NCBI GenBank assembly: GCA_013152695.1
Contig: JAADFV010000023.1
Span: 12,964-54,660 of the forward strand
DNA: 41,697 nt
Origin: Chloroflexota bacterium
Lineage (GTDB): Bacteria > Chloroflexota > Anaerolineae > J102
Direction: 5' to 3'
This document shows positions 25,560 through 33,600 of the stretch, piece after piece. The position numbers and the translations under genes are program-made. Position 1 is the first letter of the stretch. The number at the start of each line of letters is the position of its first letter. The notes below the pieces were generated by a model. It had not been told where the DNA came from and searched no databases. It saw only the letters and a program-made list of their open reading frames with translations.

Positions 25560-26569
25560 AGGCCATCCCTCCCAATCCCGCCATCCTTGCTGATCGTTTC
25601 AAAACCCTGCACTATGATGCGGGCGAGGATGCTGTGATTCTTCTGAATCGTGCCCGTTATCCTCACCAAATCGAGTATGTCACCTGTCGTTCGGTAGAAG
25701 ATGTGGCACGAGCAATCGAGGACATGATTGTGCAGGGGGGACCGCCTCTTGCTTATGCCGCCGGATTGGGCTTGGCACTCGCCACACCTACAGCTGAAGC
25801 GTATCGGAAGGCGGCAACCAGGCTGTTAGCCACACGGCCCACAGCCGATGATCTTCACCATATCATTCCTGCTGCCTTGAAAGCGGCCCTGCAAGCCCTC
25901 GACACCGGTAAGGACCCCAAAAGTGCCATTCTCGACTATGTCAACGGCGAAATCGAGCGGGGGAACCGGGTGAGTCGTGCTTGTGGCCAATATGCCGCCG
26001 ATTTACTCGTCGATGGTGACCGGGTGCTCACCCATTGCATCGCCGGTGCTGCCCTTTGCTGGATGTTGTGGATTGCCAAGCACCAGGGCAAGACCATTCA
26101 TCTCATCCCCACCGAAACTCGCCCATATTTACAAGGCGCACGCCTGACGGCCCAATGCGCCGTAGAGCTGGGCATCGAGGCCACACTCATTACTGATGGT
26201 ATGCCCGCCCATCTCATGAGTCAAGGGATGATCGATAAATTTATCTGTGCGGCCGACCGTATCACCCTGGACGGCCATATCACCAACAAGGTCGGCACTT
26301 TGCAGATCGCCATTGCCGCAAATTATTACGGCATTCCTTTTTATGTCCTTGGCTACGATGGTCCTGATCCCGATACCGAGAGCGCCGATGGTATCGAAAT
26401 CGAGTGGCGGGACGGTCGGGAAGTACTTTTCTGCGGAGATCGGCGTACGGCTGTCGAGGGCGTATCTGCCTTGTATCCTGCCTTCGACATCACCCCACCC
26501 CATTTGATCTCAGGCATCATCACCGATCGCGGTGTCTTTCCTTCCCATCTCATCAGCACTTACTTTTGA
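25556..26569 (+). CDS. MtnA/eIF2B-like sugar-phosphate isomerase-type protein
   Basis: 337 residues of the family that holds methylthioribose-1-phosphate isomerase (MtnA) and related aldose-phosphate isomerases. Conserved parts are THCIAGAALC with the catalytic-type Cys161, TETRPYLQGARLTAQ, AADRITLDGHITNKVGT with Asp234, GIPFYVLGYDGPD and PAFDITPPHLISGIITDRG. The normally invariant RGAPAIG near residue 60 is QGGPPLAY, removing an arginine that lies in the phosphate/ribose site of MtnA. It therefore may be a divergent isomerase with another substrate instead of the methionine-salvage enzyme. The start overlaps the SCP2 stop. It is the last gene of the operon. Confidence 0.78.
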   Translation: MKAIPPNPAILADRFKTLHYDAGEDAVILLNRARYPHQIEYVTCRSVEDVARAIEDMIVQGGPPLAYAAGLGLALATPTAEAYRKAATRLLATRPTADDLHHIIPAALKAALQALDTGKDPKSAILDYVNGEIERGNRVSRACGQYAADLLVDGDRVLTHCIAGAALCWMLWIAKHQGKTIHLIPTETRPYLQGARLTAQCAVELGIEATLITDGMPAHLMSQGMIDKFICAADRITLDGHITNKVGTLQIAIAANYYGIPFYVLGYDGPDPDTESADGIEIEWRDGREVLFCGDRRTAVEGVSALYPAFDITPPHLISGIITDRGVFPSHLISTYF

Positions 26570-26681
26570 AAAGTAACGTCAGAGATGTTATTTTACCTTT
26601 ATCTGGAAAGTAAGTAGCAAGCCGTCCCTTGCTCCGAGCGGCCCAGCGCCAAGTGTGTGTGCTTCTTTACAGCCTTCATTG

Positions 26682-26710
26682 TTGCGGCAACGCCAAGTCT
26701 GACGTATACT
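26682..26710 (+). promoter_or_regulatory. Promoter for the ABC importer binding-protein gene
   Basis: TTGCGG (26682-26687), 17-base spacer, TATACT (26705-26710). A leader of about 88 bases follows, ending in AAGGAGGAG before the start at 26805. No riboswitch fold was recognised in the leader. Confidence 0.6.
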
Positions 26711-26804
26711 TTTGTGGTGGGTAATCCCGCCCCAATCCCCTATTCTTATGGCAAGATGCCAGCGTTTACTTCTCTCTCACTCGATCTCAAGGAGGAGATA
26801 TCAC

Positions 26805-28742
26805 ATGTCCAAACGTATCTTTATTGTCCTGACTATTTTGCTTCTGAGCACTGTAGTTCTCGCCGCTTGTGGTGGCGGCCAAGCCACGCAGGCCCCCGAA
26901 CCGACCCAGGCCCCCGAAGCTACGCAGGCCCCGGAGCCGACCCAGGCCCCTGAACCGACTAAGGCCCCCGAACCTGCTGCCAAACTGGGCATGTCGCCTG
27001 ACAATCCCCTTACCGTTCTTTTTGTCCCCTCTGGTGAAGTGGAACAAATTTTGGGTGGTGCTGAAAAGCTCGATGCTGCTCTGGCCGAGAAAGGCATCTA
27101 CACCAAATCCTCCGTATCCACCAGCTACGCAGCCGCTATCGAAGCGATTTGCTCGGGACAGGCAGATATTGCCTGGCTGGCTCCTCTTAGCTATGTCCTT
27201 GCTCATGACAAATGTGGCGCGGACGTGATTTTGGGCGCTATTCGCTTTGGCTCTGCCACCTATAATGGCCAGATTATCGCCAATGTCAACAGCGGTATCG
27301 ACACCATTGCCGATCTTAAAGGCAAGAAATTTGCTTTCACCGATCCTGCCTCTACCTCCGGCTATCTCTACCCCTCTGCCCTTATGCTGGAAAATGGGAT
27401 CGACCCGCAAAAAGACTTGGCCGAAGCAGTCTTCGCCGGTAGTCACAGTGCCGCGGCCATCGCCGTCTATCAGGGCACTGTAGATGCTGCTGCCACCTAT
27501 GTGGATGCCCGTAACAGCCTGGAAAAACGCTTCCCCGACATCAAAGAGAAGACCAAGGTTATCGCTACCACGGCCGATATCCCCAACGACACCATCACCG
27601 TTCGCCCCGATCTGGATCCTGAAGTTGTCGACGCCTTCAAACAGGCTATGCTCGACATCGTCAGCACAGACGAGGGCAAGAAAATTGTCTACGAGATTTA
27701 TGAATGGGATGGCATTGCCGAGAGTAACGATGCTCTCTTCGAGCCGGTACGTCAGGCCGCTGTTGGGCTGGGTATCGAGCTAGACAACTGGAAGGGCGTT
27801 AGTGTCAATTACCAGGTGGGTATGGTCACCGACCTCGGCGGTATCGACGACAAGTCCTTCAACCAGACTGCCTGGAAGGGCGTGCTGGATGCAATGAAGA
27901 AGCTGCCTGTAGACGGTGTCTATCTGGAAAGTCAGCAACAGACCGACTATGAGAAGAACATCAACGAGTTCATCTCCCAGGGTAAAGACCTGATTATCAC
28001 TGTCGGTTTCCTTCTTGGCGACGCGACTCGCCAGGCCGCTGAAGCCAACCCCGACCAGAAATTCGCCATCGTCGACTATCCCAGTGAAGCTCCTAACATC
28101 CGTGGTCTCTTGTTCAACGTGGCCGAGCCCAGCTTCCTCGCTGGCTACCTGGCTGCAGGTATGAGCGAGACGGGTGTTGTCTGCACCTATGGTGGCCTCA
28201 ACATTCCACCAGTAGTCGAGTTTATGCAAGCCTTCCAGCGTGGCGTCGAGTACTACAATGCCCAAAAGGGTGCTGATGTGACCCTCTTAGGTTGGGACAA
28301 CGAGACTCAAGACGGCGCCTTCACCGGCAACTTCGAATCCACCGATGATGGCCGGCGCTTTGCCGAGAACTTCTTCGATGAGGGCTGCGACGTGATCTTC
28401 CCTGTGGCCGGTCCTGTGGGCCTGGGTAGCGCTGCTGCTGCCAAAGACCGCGGCTTGATGATGATCGGCGTTGACACCGACCAGTACATCTCGGCCCCCG
28501 AATTCGGCGAAGTGTTTGTCGCATCTGTGTTGAAGAACATGGACAAAGCCGTATATGACACCATCAAGTCTGTAACTCGCGGCGCCTTCAGGGGCGGCGA
28601 AAACTATATTGGCACTCTGGCCAATGGTGGTGTGGGGCTCTCCTCCTTCCATGATTACGAAGACAAGGTGCCCGAAGACCTGAAGACTGAGCTGCAAAAT
28701 ATCGCCGACATGATCGCTTCTGGCGAACTTGCTGTCCAGTAA
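26805..28742 (+). CDS. Lipoprotein with fused PhnD-like and BMP-family solute-binding domains
   Basis: 645 residues. A lipoprotein signal peptide ends in the lipobox LAAC with Cys22. A linker of five six-residue APEPTQ-like units follows (about 29-58). A PhnD-type domain (about 63-330) shows EAICSGQADIAWLAPLSYVL and ADLKGKKFAFTDPASTSGY, as in phosphonate/phosphite-type binding proteins. It is directly joined to a BMP (Med/PnrA nucleoside-binding) domain (about 335-645) with VGMVTDLGGIDDKSFNQTAW, LIITVGFLLGDATRQAA and GVDTDQYI. The BMP domain matches the ABC ATPase and permeases downstream, which are of the nucleoside-importer type. Why a second, structurally unrelated binding domain is present is unknown. 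The start has a strong AAGGAGGAG site. Confidence 0.88.
   Translation: MSKRIFIVLTILLLSTVVLAACGGGQATQAPEPTQAPEATQAPEPTQAPEPTKAPEPAAKLGMSPDNPLTVLFVPSGEVEQILGGAEKLDAALAEKGIYTKSSVSTSYAAAIEAICSGQADIAWLAPLSYVLAHDKCGADVILGAIRFGSATYNGQIIANVNSGIDTIADLKGKKFAFTDPASTSGYLYPSALMLENGIDPQKDLAEAVFAGSHSAAAIAVYQGTVDAAATYVDARNSLEKRFPDIKEKTKVIATTADIPNDTITVRPDLDPEVVDAFKQAMLDIVSTDEGKKIVYEIYEWDGIAESNDALFEPVRQAAVGLGIELDNWKGVSVNYQVGMVTDLGGIDDKSFNQTAWKGVLDAMKKLPVDGVYLESQQQTDYEKNINEFISQGKDLIITVGFLLGDATRQAAEANPDQKFAIVDYPSEAPNIRGLLFNVAEPSFLAGYLAAGMSETGVVCTYGGLNIPPVVEFMQAFQRGVEYYNAQKGADVTLLGWDNETQDGAFTGNFESTDDGRRFAENFFDEGCDVIFPVAGPVGLGSAAAAKDRGLMMIGVDTDQYISAPEFGEVFVASVLKNMDKAVYDTIKSVTRGAFRGGENYIGTLANGGVGLSSFHDYEDKVPEDLKTELQNIADMIASGELAVQ
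26889..26978 (+). repeat. Five tandem 18-bp units encoding APEPTQ-like linker
   Basis: In-frame 18-base units starting CAGGCCCC or AAGGCCCC, varying mainly at third codon positions. They encode the flexible linker between the lipidated cysteine and the PhnD-like domain. Confidence 0.85.
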
Positions 28743-29156
28743 ATACCTTTTTTCTCCATGAGCCAACGTGCGGCGGCGGGAGTTGCCACTTTCGCCGCCG
28801 CATGGTTATCTAATCCACCTATTTTCTCCCTTGGCTATTAGGCATTTCTCGAAACTGTCATTCTGAATTTGCAAGAGCTGTAAAAGCGGTTCTCCCTCCG
28901 TTTGCTTTTTCCACCGTTCATATGGGCGGTTGCTCGCGGTAGTGGTATCGAACAACTTAAATCCTAAATTAATAAACCAACTTCCAAAATTTATTATCGT
29001 CAGGTGGTGCTGGCCGAGCCAGCATGAAGGTCTACTTATGATGCTGGAAACATGAGTGATTAGACGGTGTTGTCTGATTGCTGATAGTTTCTTCTTTATG
29101 ATATTTTTTACTGCAAAGCAGTGTCCAAAACGATTCAATCTATGAGAGAGAAAGTT
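28743..29156. other. Intergenic region between binding-protein and ATPase genes
   Basis: 414 bases with no supported gene. It holds the GC-rich hairpin at 28769-28802, an AT-rich middle, and a second small hairpin TGCTGGC-CGA-GCCAGCA (29008-29024). A long antisense reading frame crosses it but is not credible. Confidence 0.6.
28769..28802 (+). terminator. 10-bp GC-rich hairpin after the binding-protein gene
   Basis: TGCGGCGGCG (28769-28778) pairs perfectly with CGCCGCCGCA (28793-28802) around a 14-base loop, 26 bases after the stop. No U-tract follows. It could cause partial termination or mRNA protection, letting the binding protein be made in excess over the membrane parts. Confidence 0.55.
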
Positions 29157-30722
29157 ATGGTCCCAGTACTTGAACTCCGTGGCATTACCAAACGTTTTCC
29201 GGGCGTTTTGGCCAACGACCACATTGATTTGACTCTGGAAGAGGGGGAAATTCATGCCCTGCTGGGTGAGAATGGTGCCGGTAAAAGTACGTTGATGAAC
29301 ATTCTGTACGGGCTCTATTCTCCGGACGAGGGTGAAATCTATATTCGCGGTCAGCGCGTCGATATTCAAGGACCTACCGACGCCATCCGGCAGGGTATTG
29401 GGATGGTGCACCAGCATTTTATGCTCGTACCACCGCTCACCGTGACCGAAAATGTAATGCTGGGCAATGAAACAACGCGTGGTTTGGTGCTCGATCGCCA
29501 GGGTGTGACGGCTCGCGTCCTCGAAATTTCCGAGGCTCATGGCCTCCACGTCGATCCAGAGGCCAAAATCGAGGATCTTCCAGTCGGTGTACGCCAGCGG
29601 GTGGAGATCATCAAAGTTCTGTACCGTGATGCCACGATTCTCATCCTCGATGAACCCACTGCCGTTCTTACTCCCCAAGAAGCCGATGAGCTCTTCGACA
29701 TCCTGGAGTCATTGCGGCAACAAGGTGTGAGCATCATCTTCATCAGCCACAAACTACGCGAGGTGCTGGAATTAGCCGATCGCGTCACTGTGATCCGGCG
29801 AGGAAAGGTGGTGGGGGAGATGAAGACGGAGGATGCGAGTCAGGCGAAATTGGCAGAAATGATGGTGGGACGGCAAGTGAGCCTCACCGTAAGTAAAGGA
29901 GAGGCCAAACCGGGTAAGCCTGTCCTGGTGATTAAGGACCTGCGGGTGCTGGATGATCGTTTACAGCTGGTCGTCAATGGTGTCAGCCTTGAAGTGCGCG
30001 AGGGCGAGGTGCTTGGTGTTGCGGGGGTTCAGGGCAATGGTCAGAGTGAACTGGTAGAAGCAATTACGGGATTGCGTGAAATTAAGGGGGGAAGAGTTTT
30101 TATCGAAGGTAAAGATGTGACCAACGCCTCTCCCCGGACAATCACCGAAGCTGGAAGTGCTCATGTCCCCGAAGACCGGCAGGAAGATGGACTCGTTCTC
30201 AGCTTCCCTATTTCCGACAATCTGGTGCTCAACACTTACTATCTGCCCCCCTATGCGCATGGTTTGGCCATGAACGAAGACATCATTCGCGAACGAGCGC
30301 AGAAACTGGTGGAGGAATTTGATATTCGCACCCCTAGTGCTTTGGCGCCGGTAGGCAATCTTTCTGGCGGCAATCAGCAAAAAGTAATTGTTGCTCGTGA
30401 ATTTAGCCGTCCTATTCGTCTGCTCATTGCCAATCAGCCAACACGAGGACTGGATGTGGGTTCGATCGAATTCATCCACAAGCGTTTGATTGAAAAACGG
30501 GATGACGGTGTGGCCGTCTTTCTTGTTTCTGCTGAGCTCGACGAGATCATGGGTTTATCCGACCGTATTGCAGTGATATTCAAAGGGCAAATTACGGCGG
30601 TTGTCGATGCCGATAAAGTGTCTAAAGAGCAGTTGGGCCTGATGATGGCCGGAAGCACGCTGGAAGAAGCCTTGGCGCAAGCGCCCGGGCCACAGGAAAG
30701 TCAGCCTGAGATCGTTACGTAA
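29157..30722 (+). CDS. Nucleoside-type ABC importer ATPase with two nucleotide-binding domains
   Basis: 521 residues with two ABC domains in one chain, as in ribose- and BMP-linked nucleoside importers. The first has the Walker [10 protein letters not shown], a degenerate signature [10 protein letters not shown] and Walker [14 protein letters not shown]. The second has an atypical Walker A ([13 protein letters not shown]), the signature LSGGNQQK and [15 protein letters not shown]. These features are usual for this subfamily, where one composite ATP site is degenerate. The ATG at 29157 follows GAGAGAAAG; alternatives at 29142 (ATG) and 29121 (GTG) are less likely. It works with the two permeases downstream at the cytosolic membrane face. 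Confidence 0.92.
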   Translation: MVPVLELRGITKRFPGVLANDHIDLTLEEGEIHALLGENGAGKSTLMNILYGLYSPDEGEIYIRGQRVDIQGPTDAIRQGIGMVHQHFMLVPPLTVTENVMLGNETTRGLVLDRQGVTARVLEISEAHGLHVDPEAKIEDLPVGVRQRVEIIKVLYRDATILILDEPTAVLTPQEADELFDILESLRQQGVSIIFISHKLREVLELADRVTVIRRGKVVGEMKTEDASQAKLAEMMVGRQVSLTVSKGEAKPGKPVLVIKDLRVLDDRLQLVVNGVSLEVREGEVLGVAGVQGNGQSELVEAITGLREIKGGRVFIEGKDVTNASPRTITEAGSAHVPEDRQEDGLVLSFPISDNLVLNTYYLPPYAHGLAMNEDIIRERAQKLVEEFDIRTPSALAPVGNLSGGNQQKVIVAREFSRPIRLLIANQPTRGLDVGSIEFIHKRLIEKRDDGVAVFLVSAELDEIMGLSDRIAVIFKGQITAVVDADKVSKEQLGLMMAGSTLEEALAQAPGPQESQPEIVT

Positions 30723-30863
30723 GCCAATGGCTTTATCATGCAACACGAAGAAGTTGGCCATTTGAGTCTTTGCTGAGGTCGATTACAGCGTGATTTATTT
30801 TATCGAGTAAAACGTAAGGTTCCTTTATATGAATATTTGCCTAAGTTTGCCTAGGAGCATCTT

Positions 30864-32147
30864 ATGACTGAAACAGACGTTTCCAAATCTACTCCTCCAG
30901 ACCCTAAATCGCCGGAGTCGATAGTTCAAGAATTCCGTGCCTCTCGCGTCCGAGATGCAGTACTGGTACCCCTTCTTGCCGTTTTTACTGGTTTGCTCAT
31001 TGGTGCCGTCATTATTGTAATCACCGATAGTACGGTGATTACAGCCTGGCGTCATTTCTTCGATGATCCGGGAGGGGCTATCGCTGCCACTTGGACTAGT
31101 ATCAGCGTGGCATATGGGGCTTTGATTTCCGGTTCTCTGGGCATTGTCGAGATATGGCATGGTTTACAGGCGTTGTTGCAGGGTCAGGGTGGCGCTGCCC
31201 TGGGGCAGGCCATGATCCCTCTGGCCGAAAGCATGACACAATCGGTTCCGTACATTTTCGCGGGGCTGGCTGTGGCTCTGGGTTTCCAGGGTGGCTTGTT
31301 CAATATTGGTGGCGAAGGCCAGTTGCTGGTAGGCGCCCTGAGCTCCGTGTATGTGGGCTATGCGGTCACCGGTTTGCCCTGGTTTATCCATCTACCGCTG
31401 GCACTTATTGCTGGTTTGATCGGTGCTGGCATCTGGGGGGCGATACCGGGTTTGCTTAAAGCCTATACCGGTGGCCATGAGGTGATCAATACGATCATGA
31501 TGAACTGGATCATCATTAGCCTCAGTGCCTGGTTGCTCAAGGTCGGCGGCCCCATGTCTCGGGGTGAATTGCCGATCACGCCCGAGGTGCTGGAAACGGC
31601 GCAAATTCCGCAGCTGTTTGCCACCCAGGGCAACCGCTTCCACTGGGGCTTTTTTCTGGCTTTGATTGTTGCCGCCTTCGTCTGGTGGCTGCTCTATAAG
31701 ACTACCCTGGGATTCGAGATTCGCATGCTAGGGGCGAACCCCAAAGCTGCTCGTTACAGTGGTATTCATGTGAAGCGGCTTTATGTGATTGTGATGACTG
31801 TAAGTGCCATGCTGGCTGGCATGGCTGGTTCGGTGCAGGCCCTGGCTGTCGATCGTTGGGTGGGTCTGGGATTCTCCGGGGGATTAGGGTTCGATGCGAT
31901 TGCCCTGGCCTTGTTGGGTAAAAGCCATCCCCTGGGCGTGGTACTTGCCGCTATCCTGTTCGGGACACTCCGCAATGGCGCCACACGAATGCAGTCCGTA
32001 GCACGCGTGCCTATCGACATCATTACCATCGTGCAGGCGCTGGTCATCGTCTTTATTGCCGCACCGGCGATCGTGCGTTGGCTCTTCCGTCTGCGCGCCG
32101 AAGGCGAAGCCGCGGGTCCGATCTTCACGAAAGGTTGGGGTTCCTGA
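30864..32147 (+). CDS. Nucleoside ABC transporter permease (first)
   Basis: 427 residues, BPD_transp_2-type permease of the BMP-linked importer. A hydrophilic N-terminus of about 30 residues precedes helix DAVLVPLLAVFTGLLIGAVI. The core contains FAGLAVALGFQGGLFNIGGEGQLLVGA and GLGFDAIALALLGKSHPLG, hallmarks of this branch. About ten helices are predicted. The N-terminal part is extended compared with the second permease. RBS GGAG lies eight bases before the ATG. A 141-base gap separates it from the ATPase gene; a CAATGGC/GCCATT repeat there is too weak to call. Confidence 0.9.
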   Translation: MTETDVSKSTPPDPKSPESIVQEFRASRVRDAVLVPLLAVFTGLLIGAVIIVITDSTVITAWRHFFDDPGGAIAATWTSISVAYGALISGSLGIVEIWHGLQALLQGQGGAALGQAMIPLAESMTQSVPYIFAGLAVALGFQGGLFNIGGEGQLLVGALSSVYVGYAVTGLPWFIHLPLALIAGLIGAGIWGAIPGLLKAYTGGHEVINTIMMNWIIISLSAWLLKVGGPMSRGELPITPEVLETAQIPQLFATQGNRFHWGFFLALIVAAFVWWLLYKTTLGFEIRMLGANPKAARYSGIHVKRLYVIVMTVSAMLAGMAGSVQALAVDRWVGLGFSGGLGFDAIALALLGKSHPLGVVLAAILFGTLRNGATRMQSVARVPIDIITIVQALVIVFIAAPAIVRWLFRLRAEGEAAGPIFTKGWGS

Positions 32148-32189
32148 TCCTTCATCCCGATTTTCATTTGCAGTTAAGGTGACGATTTT

Positions 32190-33482
32190 ATGAGCGCTTC
32201 CGTAACATCTTTGACTTCTTCCGATTCTTATGCCGCCCGTAAAGAGCGACGAAAAGCCGTTGCTTATGGCGTTTTCTTTTTGATTGTGGCCGGATTGATT
32301 TTTTGGCTTTTTGCTAGCAATAGCGAAGGTGGCATGATCAGTACCATGAAGCTGAATCCGGTCACAAAAGCCAAAATTATCAAGGTGCCTGACCTCAAGC
32401 TGCCTACCTTGGCCACGATGATGATTATTGGCGCAATCACGGCTCTGATCGGCTTTTATCAGATAATTCGCGGTTTCAAGAATGTCTATTTATGGCTGGG
32501 CGTTGTTGCCCTCATGTTTGTTTTCGCTTTTCTCGTCTGGGCAACACGTGGGAAGTCCATCAATTTGCTGGGTATCCTCACATTTGCCGTGGCTGCTGCT
32601 TCGCCAATTGCTTTCGGGGCTCTCAGTGGGGTGATGTGCGAACGTTCGGGGGTGATCAATATTGCCATCGAAGGCATTATGCTGGCAGCAGCAATGATGG
32701 CAGTGATCATCGCCAGCATGACAGATAGCCAATGGTTGGGTCTCGGGGCCGCCATCCTTACAGGAGGGCTGCTGGGCGCTTTTCTCGCTATTCTTTCCAT
32801 CCGCTTCATGGTCGATCAAATTATCGGCGGCGTGGCGATCAACATTTTTGCCTTAGGCATCACCAGTTTTATCAGCCAGCGCTTCTTGCAGCCGATTCCT
32901 GACCTAAATTCGGGTGGTGTTTTCAAGAAGATTCCCATCCCCGGCCTTTCCCAAATCCCGATCATCGGCCCGGTCTTCTTCAATCACACCCCCATCATCT
33001 ACATTTTGTTCATTCTTGTGATCGCCATTCACTTTATGCTTTGGTACACCAAATGGGGTTTGCGTACCCGTGCTGTCGGTGAGCATCCTCGTGCCGCCGA
33101 TACCCTCGGCATCAACGTCTATCTGGTGCGTTATGTGAATGTGATCATTGGCGGTATGATTGCCGGCATTGGCGGCGCCTATTTCACCATCGGCTCAGTC
33201 GGGCGTTTCGATGAAAATATCACGGCAGGGAAGGGGTTCATTGGTCTTGCTGCCATGATCTTTGGCAAGTGGACGGCCCTGGGTGGTTTTGCCGCCTCTC
33301 TCCTTTTTGGCTTTTCAGACGCCCTTCAAGCCAAATTGCAGATTTTGGGCAAGGCGCAGGTGCCAATCCCCAGCGAATGGCTTCTTGTTATTCCTTATGT
33401 GGTGACCATGATTGTTCTTGCCGGTGTTGTCGGGCGTACAGTGCCTCCGGCTGCCGACGGCCAACCCTACAAGAAACAGTAA
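32190..33482 (+). CDS. Nucleoside ABC transporter permease (second)
   Basis: 430 residues of the same permease family. The usual core has ILTFAVAAASPIAFGALSGV, CERSGVINIAIEGIMLAAAM, GGVAINIFALGITSF and GKGFIGLAAMIFGKWTALGG. An additional N-terminal pair of helices (about 25-45 and 73-92) and a lysine-rich cytosolic stretch precede the core, longer than typical. AAGGTGA lies ahead of the ATG, 42 bases after the first permease gene, so both are made together and form a heterodimeric channel. Confidence 0.9.
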   Translation: MSASVTSLTSSDSYAARKERRKAVAYGVFFLIVAGLIFWLFASNSEGGMISTMKLNPVTKAKIIKVPDLKLPTLATMMIIGAITALIGFYQIIRGFKNVYLWLGVVALMFVFAFLVWATRGKSINLLGILTFAVAAASPIAFGALSGVMCERSGVINIAIEGIMLAAAMMAVIIASMTDSQWLGLGAAILTGGLLGAFLAILSIRFMVDQIIGGVAINIFALGITSFISQRFLQPIPDLNSGGVFKKIPIPGLSQIPIIGPVFFNHTPIIYILFILVIAIHFMLWYTKWGLRTRAVGEHPRAADTLGINVYLVRYVNVIIGGMIAGIGGAYFTIGSVGRFDENITAGKGFIGLAAMIFGKWTALGGFAASLLFGFSDALQAKLQILGKAQVPIPSEWLLVIPYVVTMIVLAGVVGRTVPPAADGQPYKKQ

Positions 33483-33542
33483 GCCAGATACTCCGATTGT
33501 GCGTTTGTGCCAATAAAGACAGCAGAAAAAGAATTTCGATGG

Positions 33543-33548
33543 TATACT
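33543..33548 (+). promoter_or_regulatory. Possible -10 element for the UbiD-family gene
   Basis: TATACT lies 52 bases before the ATG at 33601, in the 118-base gap after the transporter. No clear -35 partner is visible, so this is a weak call. GGAG at 33585-33588 is 12 bases before the ATG. Confidence 0.35.
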
Positions 33549-33600
33549 TCGTATTGTCCTACAAGGGCGATACGAAGTTTTTTTGGAGAAATACGATCAA

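Noticed and set aside
26570..26804. Purine or preQ1 riboswitch in front of the nucleoside importer
   Set aside because: No matching conserved core or stem arrangement was recognised in the leader.
28806..29678. 290-residue antisense reading frame across the importer gap and the ATPase gene
   Set aside because: More than half lies opposite the well-supported ATPase gene, there is no recognisable domain, and the composition looks like a shadow frame.
30723..30863. Terminator between the ATPase and first permease genes
   Set aside because: Only a six-pair imperfect repeat with no U-tract is present.
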